Assembly (NCBI GenBank): GCA_018648685.1
Contig: JABGQT010000072.1
Span: forward strand, 1 to 64,000
DNA length: 64,000 nt
Direction of reading: 5' to 3'
Source of the DNA: Anaerolineae bacterium
GTDB lineage: Bacteria; Chloroflexota; Anaerolineae; Anaerolineales; Villigracilaceae
A model generated the notes under the pieces. The model was not told the origin of the DNA. It was given only the letters and a program-made list of their open reading frames with translations, and made no database searches. A program made the translations under genes and the position numbers. Positions 33,780 to 42,073 of this stretch are shown here, in pieces; within the stretch, counting starts at the first letter, position 1; every line of letters begins with the position of its first letter.

Positions 33780-34679
33780 ATGGATACAAGTACTATATAC
33801 CTTGAAATTTTAGAAAATCTGTTTGATGGGGTGTATTACGTAGATAGCAAACGAAAAATAACTTTTTGGAATGCGGCTGCAGAAAGAATTACAGGGTTCA
33901 AAAAACCCGAAGTGCTGGGCAAAGCCTGTGCAGACAATATCCTCCGCCATATAGACGCAGCAGGATACGAAATGTGTATTGATGGGTGTCCTCTACACGA
34001 AACTTTGCAAGACGGCAAAATGAGGGAAGCATCACTCTTTTTGCATCACAAACTTGGGCATCGCGTTCCTGTGCATATTCGAATAGCGCCTATAAAAGAT
34101 GAAGCAGGGGAAGTGATTGGCGGTGTAGAAGTCTTTTCAGATAATACAAAAATCTTAGAAGTACTCCAGCAACTTGAAGAAGTAAAGAAAAAGAATTTTA
34201 TCGATCCTTTACTGAAAATCGGAAACCGACGTTATGCCAATATGATATTTGAAACTCGCCTTTATGAGTTAAAAGCATTTGACGTTTCATTTAGTGCTAT
34301 CCTGATCGACCTTGACAATTTCAAGCAAATAAATGACGAGTTTGGTCATAATACTGGAGATCAAGTACTGCAAATGATCGCTCGCTCTATACAAAATATA
34401 TCGCGAGGTTTGGATTCAATCATTCGGTGGGGCGGAGATGAAATAGTATTATTTTTGCCAAATGTTACCGGTAAAGGATTGGAAGATATTGCAAAACGAA
34501 TTGGGATATTTGTAGAAAACAGTTTTATGATGATTGATGAAGAGAAAATATCCGTCACCGCTTCTTTAGGAGTAACTTTAGCGAAGCCAGAGGATACTTT
34601 AGAAAGCATTATTGAACGAGCAGACAAACTTATGTATATTAGCAAGCGCAAAGGTGGAAATAATTTTACCCTCGGATAA
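33780..34679 (+). CDS. PAS-GGDEF diguanylate cyclase
   Basis: 299 aa, cytoplasmic. An N-terminal PAS domain (residues ~5-115, LFDGVYYVDSKRKITFWNAAAERITGF) leads through a short coiled coil (LQQLEEVKKKNF) to a GGDEF domain (DPLLKIGNRRY; SAILIDLDNFKQINDEFGH; RWGGDEIVLF). The active-site motif reads GGDEI instead of GGDEF; the acidic residues that hold metal and GTP are kept, so activity is likely but not certain. It would make c-di-GMP in response to the PAS signal. No ribosome site is visible before the ATG. Confidence 0.9.
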   Translation: MDTSTIYLEILENLFDGVYYVDSKRKITFWNAAAERITGFKKPEVLGKACADNILRHIDAAGYEMCIDGCPLHETLQDGKMREASLFLHHKLGHRVPVHIRIAPIKDEAGEVIGGVEVFSDNTKILEVLQQLEEVKKKNFIDPLLKIGNRRYANMIFETRLYELKAFDVSFSAILIDLDNFKQINDEFGHNTGDQVLQMIARSIQNISRGLDSIIRWGGDEIVLFLPNVTGKGLEDIAKRIGIFVENSFMMIDEEKISVTASLGVTLAKPEDTLESIIERADKLMYISKRKGGNNFTLG

Positions 34680-34699
34680 AATTTGCGCTGAAGCGATAG

Positions 34700-35164
34700 T
34701 CACTTCTTCCAATAATTATTCATTAGCTCCGTTGCCCATTTAGGTTGATGGAGTTTTTCTTTTGGTTGGAATTCTTCCATCACTGGCTTGATATCTAAAA
34801 CTGGCGTGCCATTGATCGCATCCAAACCTTGCACAAACAGGATTTTCCCCTCCCGTCGGATGATCGTCACCGTCGTCAGCCCGATCCGGTTTGGGCGGTT
34901 TTTGCCGCGTTGAGCAAAGATACCGACCTTGCCCCGATCTTGCCGCCCACGTGGATAGCGCGCTCCGGTAACGACCTTCTCTCCTTTAACGCGGTCAAAA
35001 TAAAAGATGATCTCCGCATGAGAGAATTCTTCAATACCAGCTAGACTCTCCTTGCCAAACTCATCGGTGAGAAGGATCTTCGAAACTACCTCTCCCCAAT
35101 TATCATCTTCGATTTCTTCGCGCGTATTCTCTACAAAGCCTATAGGAGTTAGCCTGATGCACAT
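34700..35164 (-). CDS. TsaA/TrmO-like tRNA methyltransferase (UPF0066)
   Basis: 154 aa. LTPIGFVENTRE is the typical N-terminus, and ARYPRGRQDRGKVGIFAQRGKNRPNRIGLTTV is the S-adenosylmethionine-binding block of the TrmO beta-barrel domain, followed by VQGLDAINGTPVLDIKPV. Relatives N6-methylate the threonylcarbamoyl adenosine at position 37 of certain tRNAs. The protein lacks the extra C-terminal domain of the E. coli enzyme, as many short homologues do. Its ATG lies one base after the DDAH stop, so translation is coupled. Confidence 0.85.
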   Translation of the reverse strand: MCIRLTPIGFVENTREEIEDDNWGEVVSKILLTDEFGKESLAGIEEFSHAEIIFYFDRVKGEKVVTGARYPRGRQDRGKVGIFAQRGKNRPNRIGLTTVTIIRREGKILFVQGLDAINGTPVLDIKPVMEEFQPKEKLHQPKWATELMNNYWKK

Positions 35165-35165
35165 T

Positions 35166-35927
35166 TTAAAACCTTAACGACAAACAACTTAAGCCACCAT
35201 CCAGTTTTTTGAATTCAGATACATCCACTTCTATGATGGAGTATCCTGCACTCTCGATGGTTTTGTGTGCTTTTGGGTAGCCTTTCGGGATAATAACCGT
35301 GCTATTCACCCAGATACAGTTTGCCGCATAACTCTCGCTTCGGTCAATTTCCAGAATATTGAACTGCTGAAATTCTGGCTTGGTCAAAAATTCACCACAG
35401 GCAAGCAAATTATTTTCTTCGAGATAGGCAATGCCTGTTTTCAAATGGAGCACTTCTTCAAGCGTGACCACAGAACCACTCATCCCATATTTTTCAAGAT
35501 AGCCAATCACTTGCGCTGCCCCGCTCTGATTTGTCCGCTCCGATAAGCCGATATAAAAATGATCGCCGACCATCATAATGTCACCTGCCTCGACCCTGCC
35601 CGGCTCGTAGACTTCTTCGATATTCTCGTAGAAACCCTTCAATACCTTTTTCATGGCAACTGTTTCTCCCCTCCGAGAATCCGCGCCCGGATTTGTGATG
35701 ATCGCACAGACTTTCGTCAGCAATGCTACATCCTCCACAAAAGTGGAGTCGGGGTATGCTTCATCGGCTTCCAAGGTAGTCACTTCCAGACCACATTCTT
35801 TCAGTGTGCTAACATAGTTGGCATGCTGACGCAGAGCCAGCTCATAATCGGGAAGACCTAATCCTGCGGTACTGATGCCTTTGACCATAGTTTTACTTGG
35901 TGTTTTGACGATTGCTCTTTTGAACAT
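35166..35927 (-). CDS. Dimethylarginine dimethylaminohydrolase-like amidinotransferase-fold enzyme
   Basis: 253 aa. It belongs to the guanidine-group-modifying fold and should turn a methylated arginine into citrulline and a methylamine, or act on a related guanidine. The start MFKRAIVKTPS and the core DSTFVEDVALL hold the substrate-binding acidic residues. HLKTG carries the catalytic His, and GGLSCLSLRF at the end holds the catalytic Cys (about residue 248). Arginine-sized substrate is inferred from family membership. It sits between a DoxX-like gene and the TrmO-like gene, all read leftwards. Confidence 0.88.
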   Translation of the reverse strand: MFKRAIVKTPSKTMVKGISTAGLGLPDYELALRQHANYVSTLKECGLEVTTLEADEAYPDSTFVEDVALLTKVCAIITNPGADSRRGETVAMKKVLKGFYENIEEVYEPGRVEAGDIMMVGDHFYIGLSERTNQSGAAQVIGYLEKYGMSGSVVTLEEVLHLKTGIAYLEENNLLACGEFLTKPEFQQFNILEIDRSESYAANCIWVNSTVIIPKGYPKAHKTIESAGYSIIEVDVSEFKKLDGGLSCLSLRF

Positions 35928-35954
35928 AGTTTTCCTTATTATTGGGTGTGTAAA

Positions 35955-36437
35955 TTAATTTTCTTTCCTCTCAACAATACGCCCACCACGAACAGTTGCC
36001 CCAACGACCAAACCTGCGCTGATCAGAATCAAATTCTTGATAATATATTGCCCTTCCAGTGTTGGGGCATATGGAAATCTTGTGAATGTTACTGCCGGGA
36101 AGAGGATTAGAGGTGTCATCGTGCCCATCATTTGTGTAAAGAGCAGGAATAAAGTGATTCTTAAATATTTACCGAAGATCAATCCCAGTCCTATTAGCGT
36201 TTCCCAGGTTGCCAAGATGATGATCGAGACACTGGGAGCGATTAGCCCAAAGGTAAGTTTTTCGATCGTTACTGTAGCGATCTGATCTGCCGGGCTAAGA
36301 CCCGGGAAAAACTTTAGGAAGCCAAACCAAAAGAATATGATCCCGAGGCTAACGCGCAAAAAGGATATGCCATTGCGTCGCATAAATAATGTAATCCTAT
36401 CGTCTGCACGATAGTAAAGATCACGAAGTCTGTCCAT
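35955..36437 (-). CDS. DoxX-like membrane protein
   Basis: 160 aa with four membrane helices. FLRVSLGIIFFWFGFLKFFPGLSPAD is the usual DoxX/DUF417-type opening, ATWETLIGLGLIFGKYLRITLFLLF is helix two and the turn into helix three, and the last helix is IKNLILISAGLVVGATVRG. Such proteins are often subunits of quinone- or thiosulfate-linked redox complexes, but many are of unknown role. TAGGAGAAACA precedes the ATG. It is the second gene of a four-gene leftward set. Confidence 0.75.
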   Translation of the reverse strand: MDRLRDLYYRADDRITLFMRRNGISFLRVSLGIIFFWFGFLKFFPGLSPADQIATVTIEKLTFGLIAPSVSIIILATWETLIGLGLIFGKYLRITLFLLFTQMMGTMTPLILFPAVTFTRFPYAPTLEGQYIIKNLILISAGLVVGATVRGGRIVERKEN

Positions 36438-36484
36438 TGTTTCTCCTATGTGATTTGCAAGACCACATGTATGATTTCGGGCAT

Positions 36485-36871
36485 TTACAAGATAGCCCGA
36501 ATAAGTTGAATAAATACAGCCACACCAACAATAGCCAATGGAATGGACGAAAAGAATCCTGCTCCTAAGCCTCTGGATTTTTTGCCTTCTAGAAAGTAGC
36601 CAACGGTATGGACTAATGCCTGAAATATACCAAAAACCGCTGTCGTTAGGAGACCAAGATAATATCCCGTTGGCAAGCCCAGGGTCAAGAGCGCAAGCGT
36701 CCCTAAATTTAGCGTTGAAATGAGACTCGCTCCTATAAGGTAGCGGTTTTTGGTCAACTTGATATGTCCTAATTCCAACTCCATAATATCGCAGGAAATT
36801 TCTTCAAAGGTATGCAGAATGATCAGCCAAATGAAGAGGATATAAGACAGGATAAGCGTTGTATTGATCAT
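36485..36871 (-). CDS. HXXEE-type membrane protein
   Basis: 128 aa with four membrane helices. IILHTFEEI contains the H-x-x-E-E motif in the first helix that names the family; LVHTVGYFLEGK is the later conserved histidine region. The start is placed at ATG 36871 because GCGAGGT lies six bases ahead of it; an upstream ATG (36901) adds eleven residues without membrane character. Family function is unknown. It heads the leftward set with the DoxX-like, DDAH and TrmO-like genes. Confidence 0.72.
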   Translation of the reverse strand: MINTTLILSYILFIWLIILHTFEEISCDIMELELGHIKLTKNRYLIGASLISTLNLGTLALLTLGLPTGYYLGLLTTAVFGIFQALVHTVGYFLEGKKSRGLGAGFFSSIPLAIVGVAVFIQLIRAIL

Positions 36872-37299
36872 ATTTGATACCTCGCGATTTCTACATCTCA
36901 ATTCGATGAGGGCATGGTATCACATTTAGATTCAAGTTCCCCCATTTTCGTCTTTTTAAATGGGGGGGTGGGTGTTTTTTTAAGAGAAATTTCAAAGAAC
37001 AATCAAGGTCTTACTCTCCTCAAAATTCCGTATTTAGAATTTGCCCTAAAGGATGCTACGCAAGGGGAGATGTCCGCTAGGAAAAAGGGGACTAAAAACA
37101 GAATTACCTAATCACCAAACTCTTATCTGAAATGAAAACGTCCAAAGCAGTGATGAAGTTTCTTTGCCGTTTGTATTTATGTCGATTGCAGGATCTTTCC
37201 AAATTATATTACAGAGGAAAGCAATAGATACTCCATCGTTTTAGAGCAAAGATTTTATGCATAACCCCATAATCAATCATAATACTTTTCTTATAATGT
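36872..37299. other. Gene-free spacer
   Basis: About 430 bases between two leftward gene groups. It holds a family B repeat (36939-36966). The rest is AT-rich, with no frame that has both a ribosome site and recognisable content. The promoter of the leftward set should lie in 36880-37000. Confidence 0.6.
36939..36966. repeat. Inverted repeat family B, copy 3
   Basis: CCCCCATTT (36939-36947) and AAATGGGGG (36958-36966), loop of ten bases. Confidence 0.75.
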
Positions 37300-37593
37300 C
37301 TAACAAAAGGAAACAAAGTAATTCCATCTTTGCCCTAGCATAGTCATGAATATCACTATCTCTACAATAAAAACAACAATCCAAAATAAATGTAAGATTC
37401 TTCCCACTCTGCTTTGACGATTAATTTGCGCTGCTGTTATATTCTCTTGCGCAGCGTCAGGAAAGGTATTCAAAGGACGATTTCTTGCACCGATTCTTCC
37501 ACGGTTTGCACTAATTTGCCTTAGCGTAAAGTAAAAAACAATTGCTGAAACAAAACCAAATACGAGACCATAATTAAATATATCTACTCCCAT
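37300..37593 (-). CDS. Small two-helix membrane protein, unknown
   Basis: 97 aa. Membrane helices are at about residues 5-25 and 68-88, with a polar linker between them (ANRGRIGARNRPLNTFPDAAQENITAAQINRQSR contains many Arg and Asn). No family is recognised. The start has AAGGGAGAAATTT upstream, a good ribosome site, which supports a real gene. Confidence 0.6.
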   Translation of the reverse strand: MGVDIFNYGLVFGFVSAIVFYFTLRQISANRGRIGARNRPLNTFPDAAQENITAAQINRQSRVGRILHLFWIVVFIVEIVIFMTMLGQRWNYFVSFC

Positions 37594-37716
37594 AAATTTC
37601 TCCCTTATATCTTAACTGATATTGGATAAAACACCTGAGCGCGGCTTTGCTGCTCTGCGCATTATTTTTGCATTGCTTCTTGCTAACTTTGACATTTTCT
37701 TTTACTGCCTCCTCAG

Positions 37717-37746
37717 TCCCCCATTTTTGCTTTTCAAAATGGGGGA
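37717..37746. repeat. Inverted repeat family B, copy 4
   Basis: TCCCCCATTTT (37717-37727) and AAAATGGGGGA (37736-37746). Text continuing to about 37795 (ACAGGGGGCACAGG) may belong to the same unit. Confidence 0.8.
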
Positions 37747-37790
37747 TGTCCGCCTGTACCCGAAGGGTGATAGGACAGGGGGCACAGGAA

Positions 37791-38144
37791 TTATTTCTCT
37801 AGCGCATAAGTTATCGACAAAATCACACCTTCAGTATCATTCATCACGTCATTATTCCAAAAGCGGATGACACGATAGCCACGAGATTTCAGATATTTAG
37901 TTCTGTCTTCATCGTACTCTTGCAAGTCAAGATGTTGACTACCATCCAACTCTACAATGATTTTCTTTTTGATGCAACAAAAATCCACGATGAAATTACC
38001 GATGGCATGTTGACGGCGAAAGCGAAAGCCCAGTTGGTTCTTTTTTAAATATGCCCAAAGTTTTCCTTCGGCAAGTGTCATATTTTTGCGCAGATTTGCG
38101 GCTCTTCGCATTGTTTTTGAATCGGTTCTGGGTGTCTTTGACAT
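37791..38144 (-). CDS. DUF559 endonuclease-like protein
   Basis: 117 aa. RKNMTLAEGKLWAYLKKNQLGFRFRRQHAIGNFIVDFCCIKKKIIVELDGSQH is the DUF559 core: a helix with E/K, the RRQ turn, and the IVDF...IIVELDG strands that form the PD-(D/E)XK-like active site. YLKSRGYRVIRFWNNDV matches the very-short-patch-repair-like end. Such proteins are widespread in bacteria, often near mobile or repeat-rich sequence, and their targets are unknown. It lies between family B repeats. Confidence 0.85.
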   Translation of the reverse strand: MSKTPRTDSKTMRRAANLRKNMTLAEGKLWAYLKKNQLGFRFRRQHAIGNFIVDFCCIKKKIIVELDGSQHLDLQEYDEDRTKYLKSRGYRVIRFWNNDVMNDTEGVILSITYALEK

Positions 38145-38171
38145 TATTTCTTCTGTTTCCTGCCCCCTTGG

Positions 38172-38201
38172 TCCCCCATTTTGAAGTACAAAAATGGGGG
38201 A
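38172..38201. repeat. Inverted repeat family B, copy 5
   Basis: TCCCCCATTTT (38172-38182) and AAAATGGGGGA (38191-38201), the same arms as copy 4. Confidence 0.8.
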
Positions 38202-38233
38202 TGAGAGTCTTTTAAATCACGATCATGGTTTTT

Positions 38234-38265
38234 CTCCCCCAAATTCGTTCTTTAATTTGGGGGAG
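38234..38265. repeat. Inverted repeat family B, copy 6
   Basis: CTCCCCCAAATT (38234-38245) and AATTTGGGGGAG (38254-38265), perfect 12-bp arms. Confidence 0.85.
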
Positions 38266-38287
38266 ATGCCCGACAGGGCAGAGGGGG

Positions 38288-38339
38288 CTATATCAGCAAC
38301 GCCGAGGGTGATGATGGAGATTCTTGGTTGCTGATATAG
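38288..38339. repeat. Inverted repeat next to an orphan gene
   Basis: CTATATCAGCAAC (38288-38300) and GTTGCTGATATAG (38327-38339) are perfect 13-bp arms. The element ends just before the stop codon side of the leftward gene at 38343, where it may act as a transcription end or mRNA stabiliser. Confidence 0.75.
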
Positions 38340-38342
38340 ATA

Positions 38343-39647
38343 TTAAGTTTTACTATCAGCGTGAAACTCGTGGCTCATAATACTCTTCAATAAACCCATA
38401 AACGCTTGAAGTGATAACCCTTCTAACATTACTCTGTCCCATAACCCATCTAGCACTTGGCCATCAAAAGTTTCTGATTTGACCCGAAATATCGTGTTCT
38501 TGTCACCATCTTGCTCAATATACAAAGGAATCCCATTTTTATTGCATTGAGCTTCAAGAGCAAAGTAATTCACCACACAAATAACTGCAACCTTTGAGAA
38601 AAGAATATCAAGAATATCTTTCACTGGCAGATCCATAGCGGTTATTGGCAGTGAAAGATGATAGGCATCATATCTAGGGTTTATAGAGCGAAATGTAAAT
38701 ACGGAATTAAAGATATGGGGATGTTTCTTACTTGCTGCCAGAATTGCTTCATCAGCAGTACTTTTATTTAAATCCCATGCGAGGTATAAAACCCCATCTT
38801 CAGGTTCTTCAAATCCATTTCTTCTTTTTCGTACACTTCGGATAGCTTTTGAGATAGCTTTATAGTTGTGAATTTGGGGAGCACTACTGTTTATTGCCTT
38901 TCCATTTGGTAATTCAGGATAAAGCTGCCTCATATCTCCAGTTTCAATGAAATGAAAAATGTTCTCCATTCGATTTATTTGTCTTGCTTCTCTTCCTTTT
39001 GGTTTATAAGAAATTGACTTGTTATGTGATTGACTAGATTTCCTAATTTTTAACTCTACGATATGTATTAGTTGTCCATTGGAAAATATTGAATAGTCGT
39101 GTGTTCTAATGCAATTTGTTAGATCGTGCATCAGTGGTAACCACGAACGCTTTAGTTTGCGAAGTGCTCTAAAGAAATTAATCTCTGGATCAATTCCTTC
39201 CACATCCGACATAAATGGCACGGGTTCTTTTCCGCCAAGAGCCCTGATCCATCTGCGTTCAAAGCTATAAACTCTCCAAGCTATTCCATCAGCTATATAT
39301 CTAAATAGCCAACGTCCAAACTTCAGTGCCTGAATAGATTCTTGAAAGACTTCTGCTTCTATCTGGGCATTTTTTTGCTCTTCTTTATCCTTTGTGGATA
39401 ATGCACCTTTTTCCTTTTTTGCTTGGTGTACAAGTTTAGCTGCTTTCTCTTTTATTTTTGATTGTTCGCTGCGATTGTATTTAATTCCGTCTTCGACAGA
39501 AATTAGTTCTTTTATCAGCATCTCTTGTGCTCGATATAAAGCTCGATCACTGTAACGGCACCAGCCAAGCATTCGGATAATAAACGATGCTCTTTTTTTG
39601 ATTTCGGTCGTGAAAGGATGATTTTTGACTTCTTGATATTCAGGCAT
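38343..39647 (-). CDS. Unknown protein of 434 aa
   Basis: No family recognised. Residues ~55-110 are highly charged with Lys/Glu/Gln repeats (KIKEKAAKLVHQAKKEKG) and probably form a coiled coil. There is no signal peptide or membrane helix. The middle contains a region rich in Arg and Lys (SISYKPKGREARQINR); VELKIRKSS resembles the ExK strand of PD-(D/E)XK nucleases but no complete active site is seen. The last third is hydrophobic and folded (VAVICVVNYFALEAQCNK). It lies next to a DUF559 gene and repeats, which would suit an accessory gene. The composition is AT-richer than the AOR gene beside it. Confidence 0.65.
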   Translation of the reverse strand: MPEYQEVKNHPFTTEIKKRASFIIRMLGWCRYSDRALYRAQEMLIKELISVEDGIKYNRSEQSKIKEKAAKLVHQAKKEKGALSTKDKEEQKNAQIEAEVFQESIQALKFGRWLFRYIADGIAWRVYSFERRWIRALGGKEPVPFMSDVEGIDPEINFFRALRKLKRSWLPLMHDLTNCIRTHDYSIFSNGQLIHIVELKIRKSSQSHNKSISYKPKGREARQINRMENIFHFIETGDMRQLYPELPNGKAINSSAPQIHNYKAISKAIRSVRKRRNGFEEPEDGVLYLAWDLNKSTADEAILAASKKHPHIFNSVFTFRSINPRYDAYHLSLPITAMDLPVKDILDILFSKVAVICVVNYFALEAQCNKNGIPLYIEQDGDKNTIFRVKSETFDGQVLDGLWDRVMLEGLSLQAFMGLLKSIMSHEFHADSKT

Positions 39648-39706
39648 AAAAATCCAATATTTAAAAAGACAGCCACATTTTCGTGTGACTGCCTTTTATC
39701 AAAGTC

Positions 39707-41881
39707 TTACTCTTGTACTTTCGCTGCTTCAACAACCTCCACCACTTCAGGCAAATCCATCTTCAATTCTCTCAGCTTCTCCACGGTCGGGACGCTGTCA
39801 TTGTCCCAGCCGCGGCGTTTGTAGACTGCATCGAGCAATAGCTCATATTGGGATTCACGATACTCACGGAGTTTTGCCATCTTCTCTTCGGTGGAGAGAT
39901 TTTCAGGTTCCAGACCGAGAATGTCGACAAGTTGGCTGTCATAAAGCTCGGATCGAGACTCGTATTCCACAGCGGTGACAGGTCCCATCGCGCGATAAGG
40001 CGGATAGTCAAATTTGCGCCCGCTGCGACCCATCCGGATTGAGAAAACTTTCTGGAAGTTATAGACTCTTTCCGATTGCAAAAGCAGATCATTGGGTGTA
40101 ACTTTGACACCAGTTACACCTTCGTGTACCCAGGTGTAATTTTCAACATGCTCTTCCACTTTGGCTGGCTCAGCGGTATCCCCGTTATTTTCGGGGGTGA
40201 CATCGTTCCAGGGGAGTTTACACATGCCGTGCAGACTGAACCAGGTGCGCCACATCGGGAAGTAGTGCAAAGCCTCGGCTTTATCTTCAAAGCTGGGGAG
40301 TAGATTCTGGACTTGATCCATGAAGATCAGCCAAGCTTCGTCGTGTTGGGGGCCTTTCGTGGCGAGACCAAATCCGCCTTGCTGGGCGAGAGATTCTTTG
40401 GTGCCATATTCGGAGATTTCCATGCCTTTAATTTCCATGCCGATATCGTGCATAAAGGCTGGGTCGCCGCCGAATTCTTTGGCGAAATATTCTTTCATAT
40501 ACATCACGCCCTGACCAACGATCACGCCGAAACCTTCGCCGCGCGCCATTTGGTGTAGTAATTCGACTGCTTCTGCGCCATTCCCAAAGCTCAAATCCAT
40601 ACCGCCGGTATGCTCTTTGGTGATGATGCCTTCAACATAACATTCCATCGCAAAAGCAACTGCGTTCGCAAAAGAGATACTGTCCACGCCATAAGTATCG
40701 CAGTAGAAATTCAGTTCCAGCACAATATCGGGATCGAAATTGCCGATATTGGAACCAAGCCCTGCAGCATTTTCATATTCTGGGCCATCAACGAGTACTT
40801 TCTGCCCGGCATAGGGACCCGTCGCCAGCGGGAAACCATCCACGCCGTGCGAGCAGGACATGGTGCATCCCAGCCAGCAGCCATCGGGCAAACCTTGTGT
40901 GAAATTCTTCTTCCAAACACTCGAATCGATTTGATGCGTATCGGGGTGTGAGCCATAGCGGAAGTTATGCGTAGGCAAAAGGTCGAAATGATCCATGATC
41001 TCGACGATATTTGCCGTGCCTACTTTTTTCATCTGGTTTTGTTTATCGTCCAACTCGGTCATTTCGCGGTTGAAGCGTTTGCCCGCTTTGCGGATCAGGT
41101 CAATATCAAAAGGTCCGTTGCTATCGCCAGTCATTTTTGTAAAGCGCACAACGATACCCTTGATCTTTTTATCTCTAAAAACACGCCCCGTCCCGCCGCG
41201 TCCGGCCTGTTTCAGGCGGATTTCCTTGCGGCGGCTGTCGTACCAGGTTGCGTTGATCATCGCAAAACGGATATGCTCCGCAGCATCCCCCGCAGACATC
41301 ACAGATACGCCGCGTTGTCCTCTTTCATTTTGCGCGTACATTCTTGTCAGATGCTTGCCCAATAAATGCGAATCGACTTCTTCGAGCGGTGCAGTCTCGA
41401 TCGTGACTTTGCCCGTGTCACCGTCTACAAAGATGATTACGTCCTCAGAGGCTTTACCACTAATCTCCATTGCATCGAAACCGGCAAATTTTAAGAAGGG
41501 TGCAAAATATCCGCCTACATTGCTATCCACTACATTTAACGTGAGCGGGCTTAGGGTCACGACCGTCGCCTTCCCTGATCCGGCATAGGCTGTTGTTCCA
41601 CAGATCGGACCATTGGCAATGATCAGCGCATTTTCAGGATCATCCCACTTTGTTTCTGGCGTAACCGCGTCCCAGAGCAGTTTCAGGCCAAATCCGCGTC
41701 CACCAGTAAAAAGGTCTTTCATCTGCTGCGTAACAGGCTTTTCGCCGATCTCCTTCGTTTCCAAATTAATATGCAGAGTCCGGTTTGCATACCCGTGAAC
41801 GACCGGGCGCATTTCATAACTATATTCTGCCAACAACTCGTGGGCAGCTTTCATTTTTTCTAGGGGGAGAGGCAGTACCAT
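39707..41881 (-). CDS. Aldehyde:ferredoxin oxidoreductase (tungsten enzyme)
   Basis: 724 aa. It oxidises an aldehyde to a carboxylic acid and passes electrons to ferredoxin, using a tungsten (or molybdenum) bis-pterin cofactor and a 4Fe-4S cluster. GGRGFGLKLLWDAVTP and NVVDSNVGGYFAPFLKFAGFDAMEISGKA are the N-terminal cofactor-binding parts. GCWLGCTMSCSHGVDG carries the three Cys of the cluster (CxxxCxxxC). GPEYENAAGLGSNIG and DTYGVDSISFANAVAFAMECY are the later cofactor blocks. AAGGAGTTTCTT precedes the start. The gene stands alone, without a separate small subunit or cofactor gene nearby. Confidence 0.95.
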   Translation of the reverse strand: MVLPLPLEKMKAAHELLAEYSYEMRPVVHGYANRTLHINLETKEIGEKPVTQQMKDLFTGGRGFGLKLLWDAVTPETKWDDPENALIIANGPICGTTAYAGSGKATVVTLSPLTLNVVDSNVGGYFAPFLKFAGFDAMEISGKASEDVIIFVDGDTGKVTIETAPLEEVDSHLLGKHLTRMYAQNERGQRGVSVMSAGDAAEHIRFAMINATWYDSRRKEIRLKQAGRGGTGRVFRDKKIKGIVVRFTKMTGDSNGPFDIDLIRKAGKRFNREMTELDDKQNQMKKVGTANIVEIMDHFDLLPTHNFRYGSHPDTHQIDSSVWKKNFTQGLPDGCWLGCTMSCSHGVDGFPLATGPYAGQKVLVDGPEYENAAGLGSNIGNFDPDIVLELNFYCDTYGVDSISFANAVAFAMECYVEGIITKEHTGGMDLSFGNGAEAVELLHQMARGEGFGVIVGQGVMYMKEYFAKEFGGDPAFMHDIGMEIKGMEISEYGTKESLAQQGGFGLATKGPQHDEAWLIFMDQVQNLLPSFEDKAEALHYFPMWRTWFSLHGMCKLPWNDVTPENNGDTAEPAKVEEHVENYTWVHEGVTGVKVTPNDLLLQSERVYNFQKVFSIRMGRSGRKFDYPPYRAMGPVTAVEYESRSELYDSQLVDILGLEPENLSTEEKMAKLREYRESQYELLLDAVYKRRGWDNDSVPTVEKLRELKMDLPEVVEVVEAAKVQE

Positions 41882-42073
41882 AAGAAACTCCTTGAATTTG
41901 ATTTAAGACATTTCCTATTATGTCAGGGTTTATATCCCCTGTCTACTGATTTTCTTCTTTTTTTGTGGATGAAAAACCGCTTCGCACGCGGTTTGAACTT
42001 GCCCCTATTTAAATACCAATCTTTGCCCCCTGTTTTTCTACCGCTAAAGTCACGTTGAAAATCTGACCTTCTC

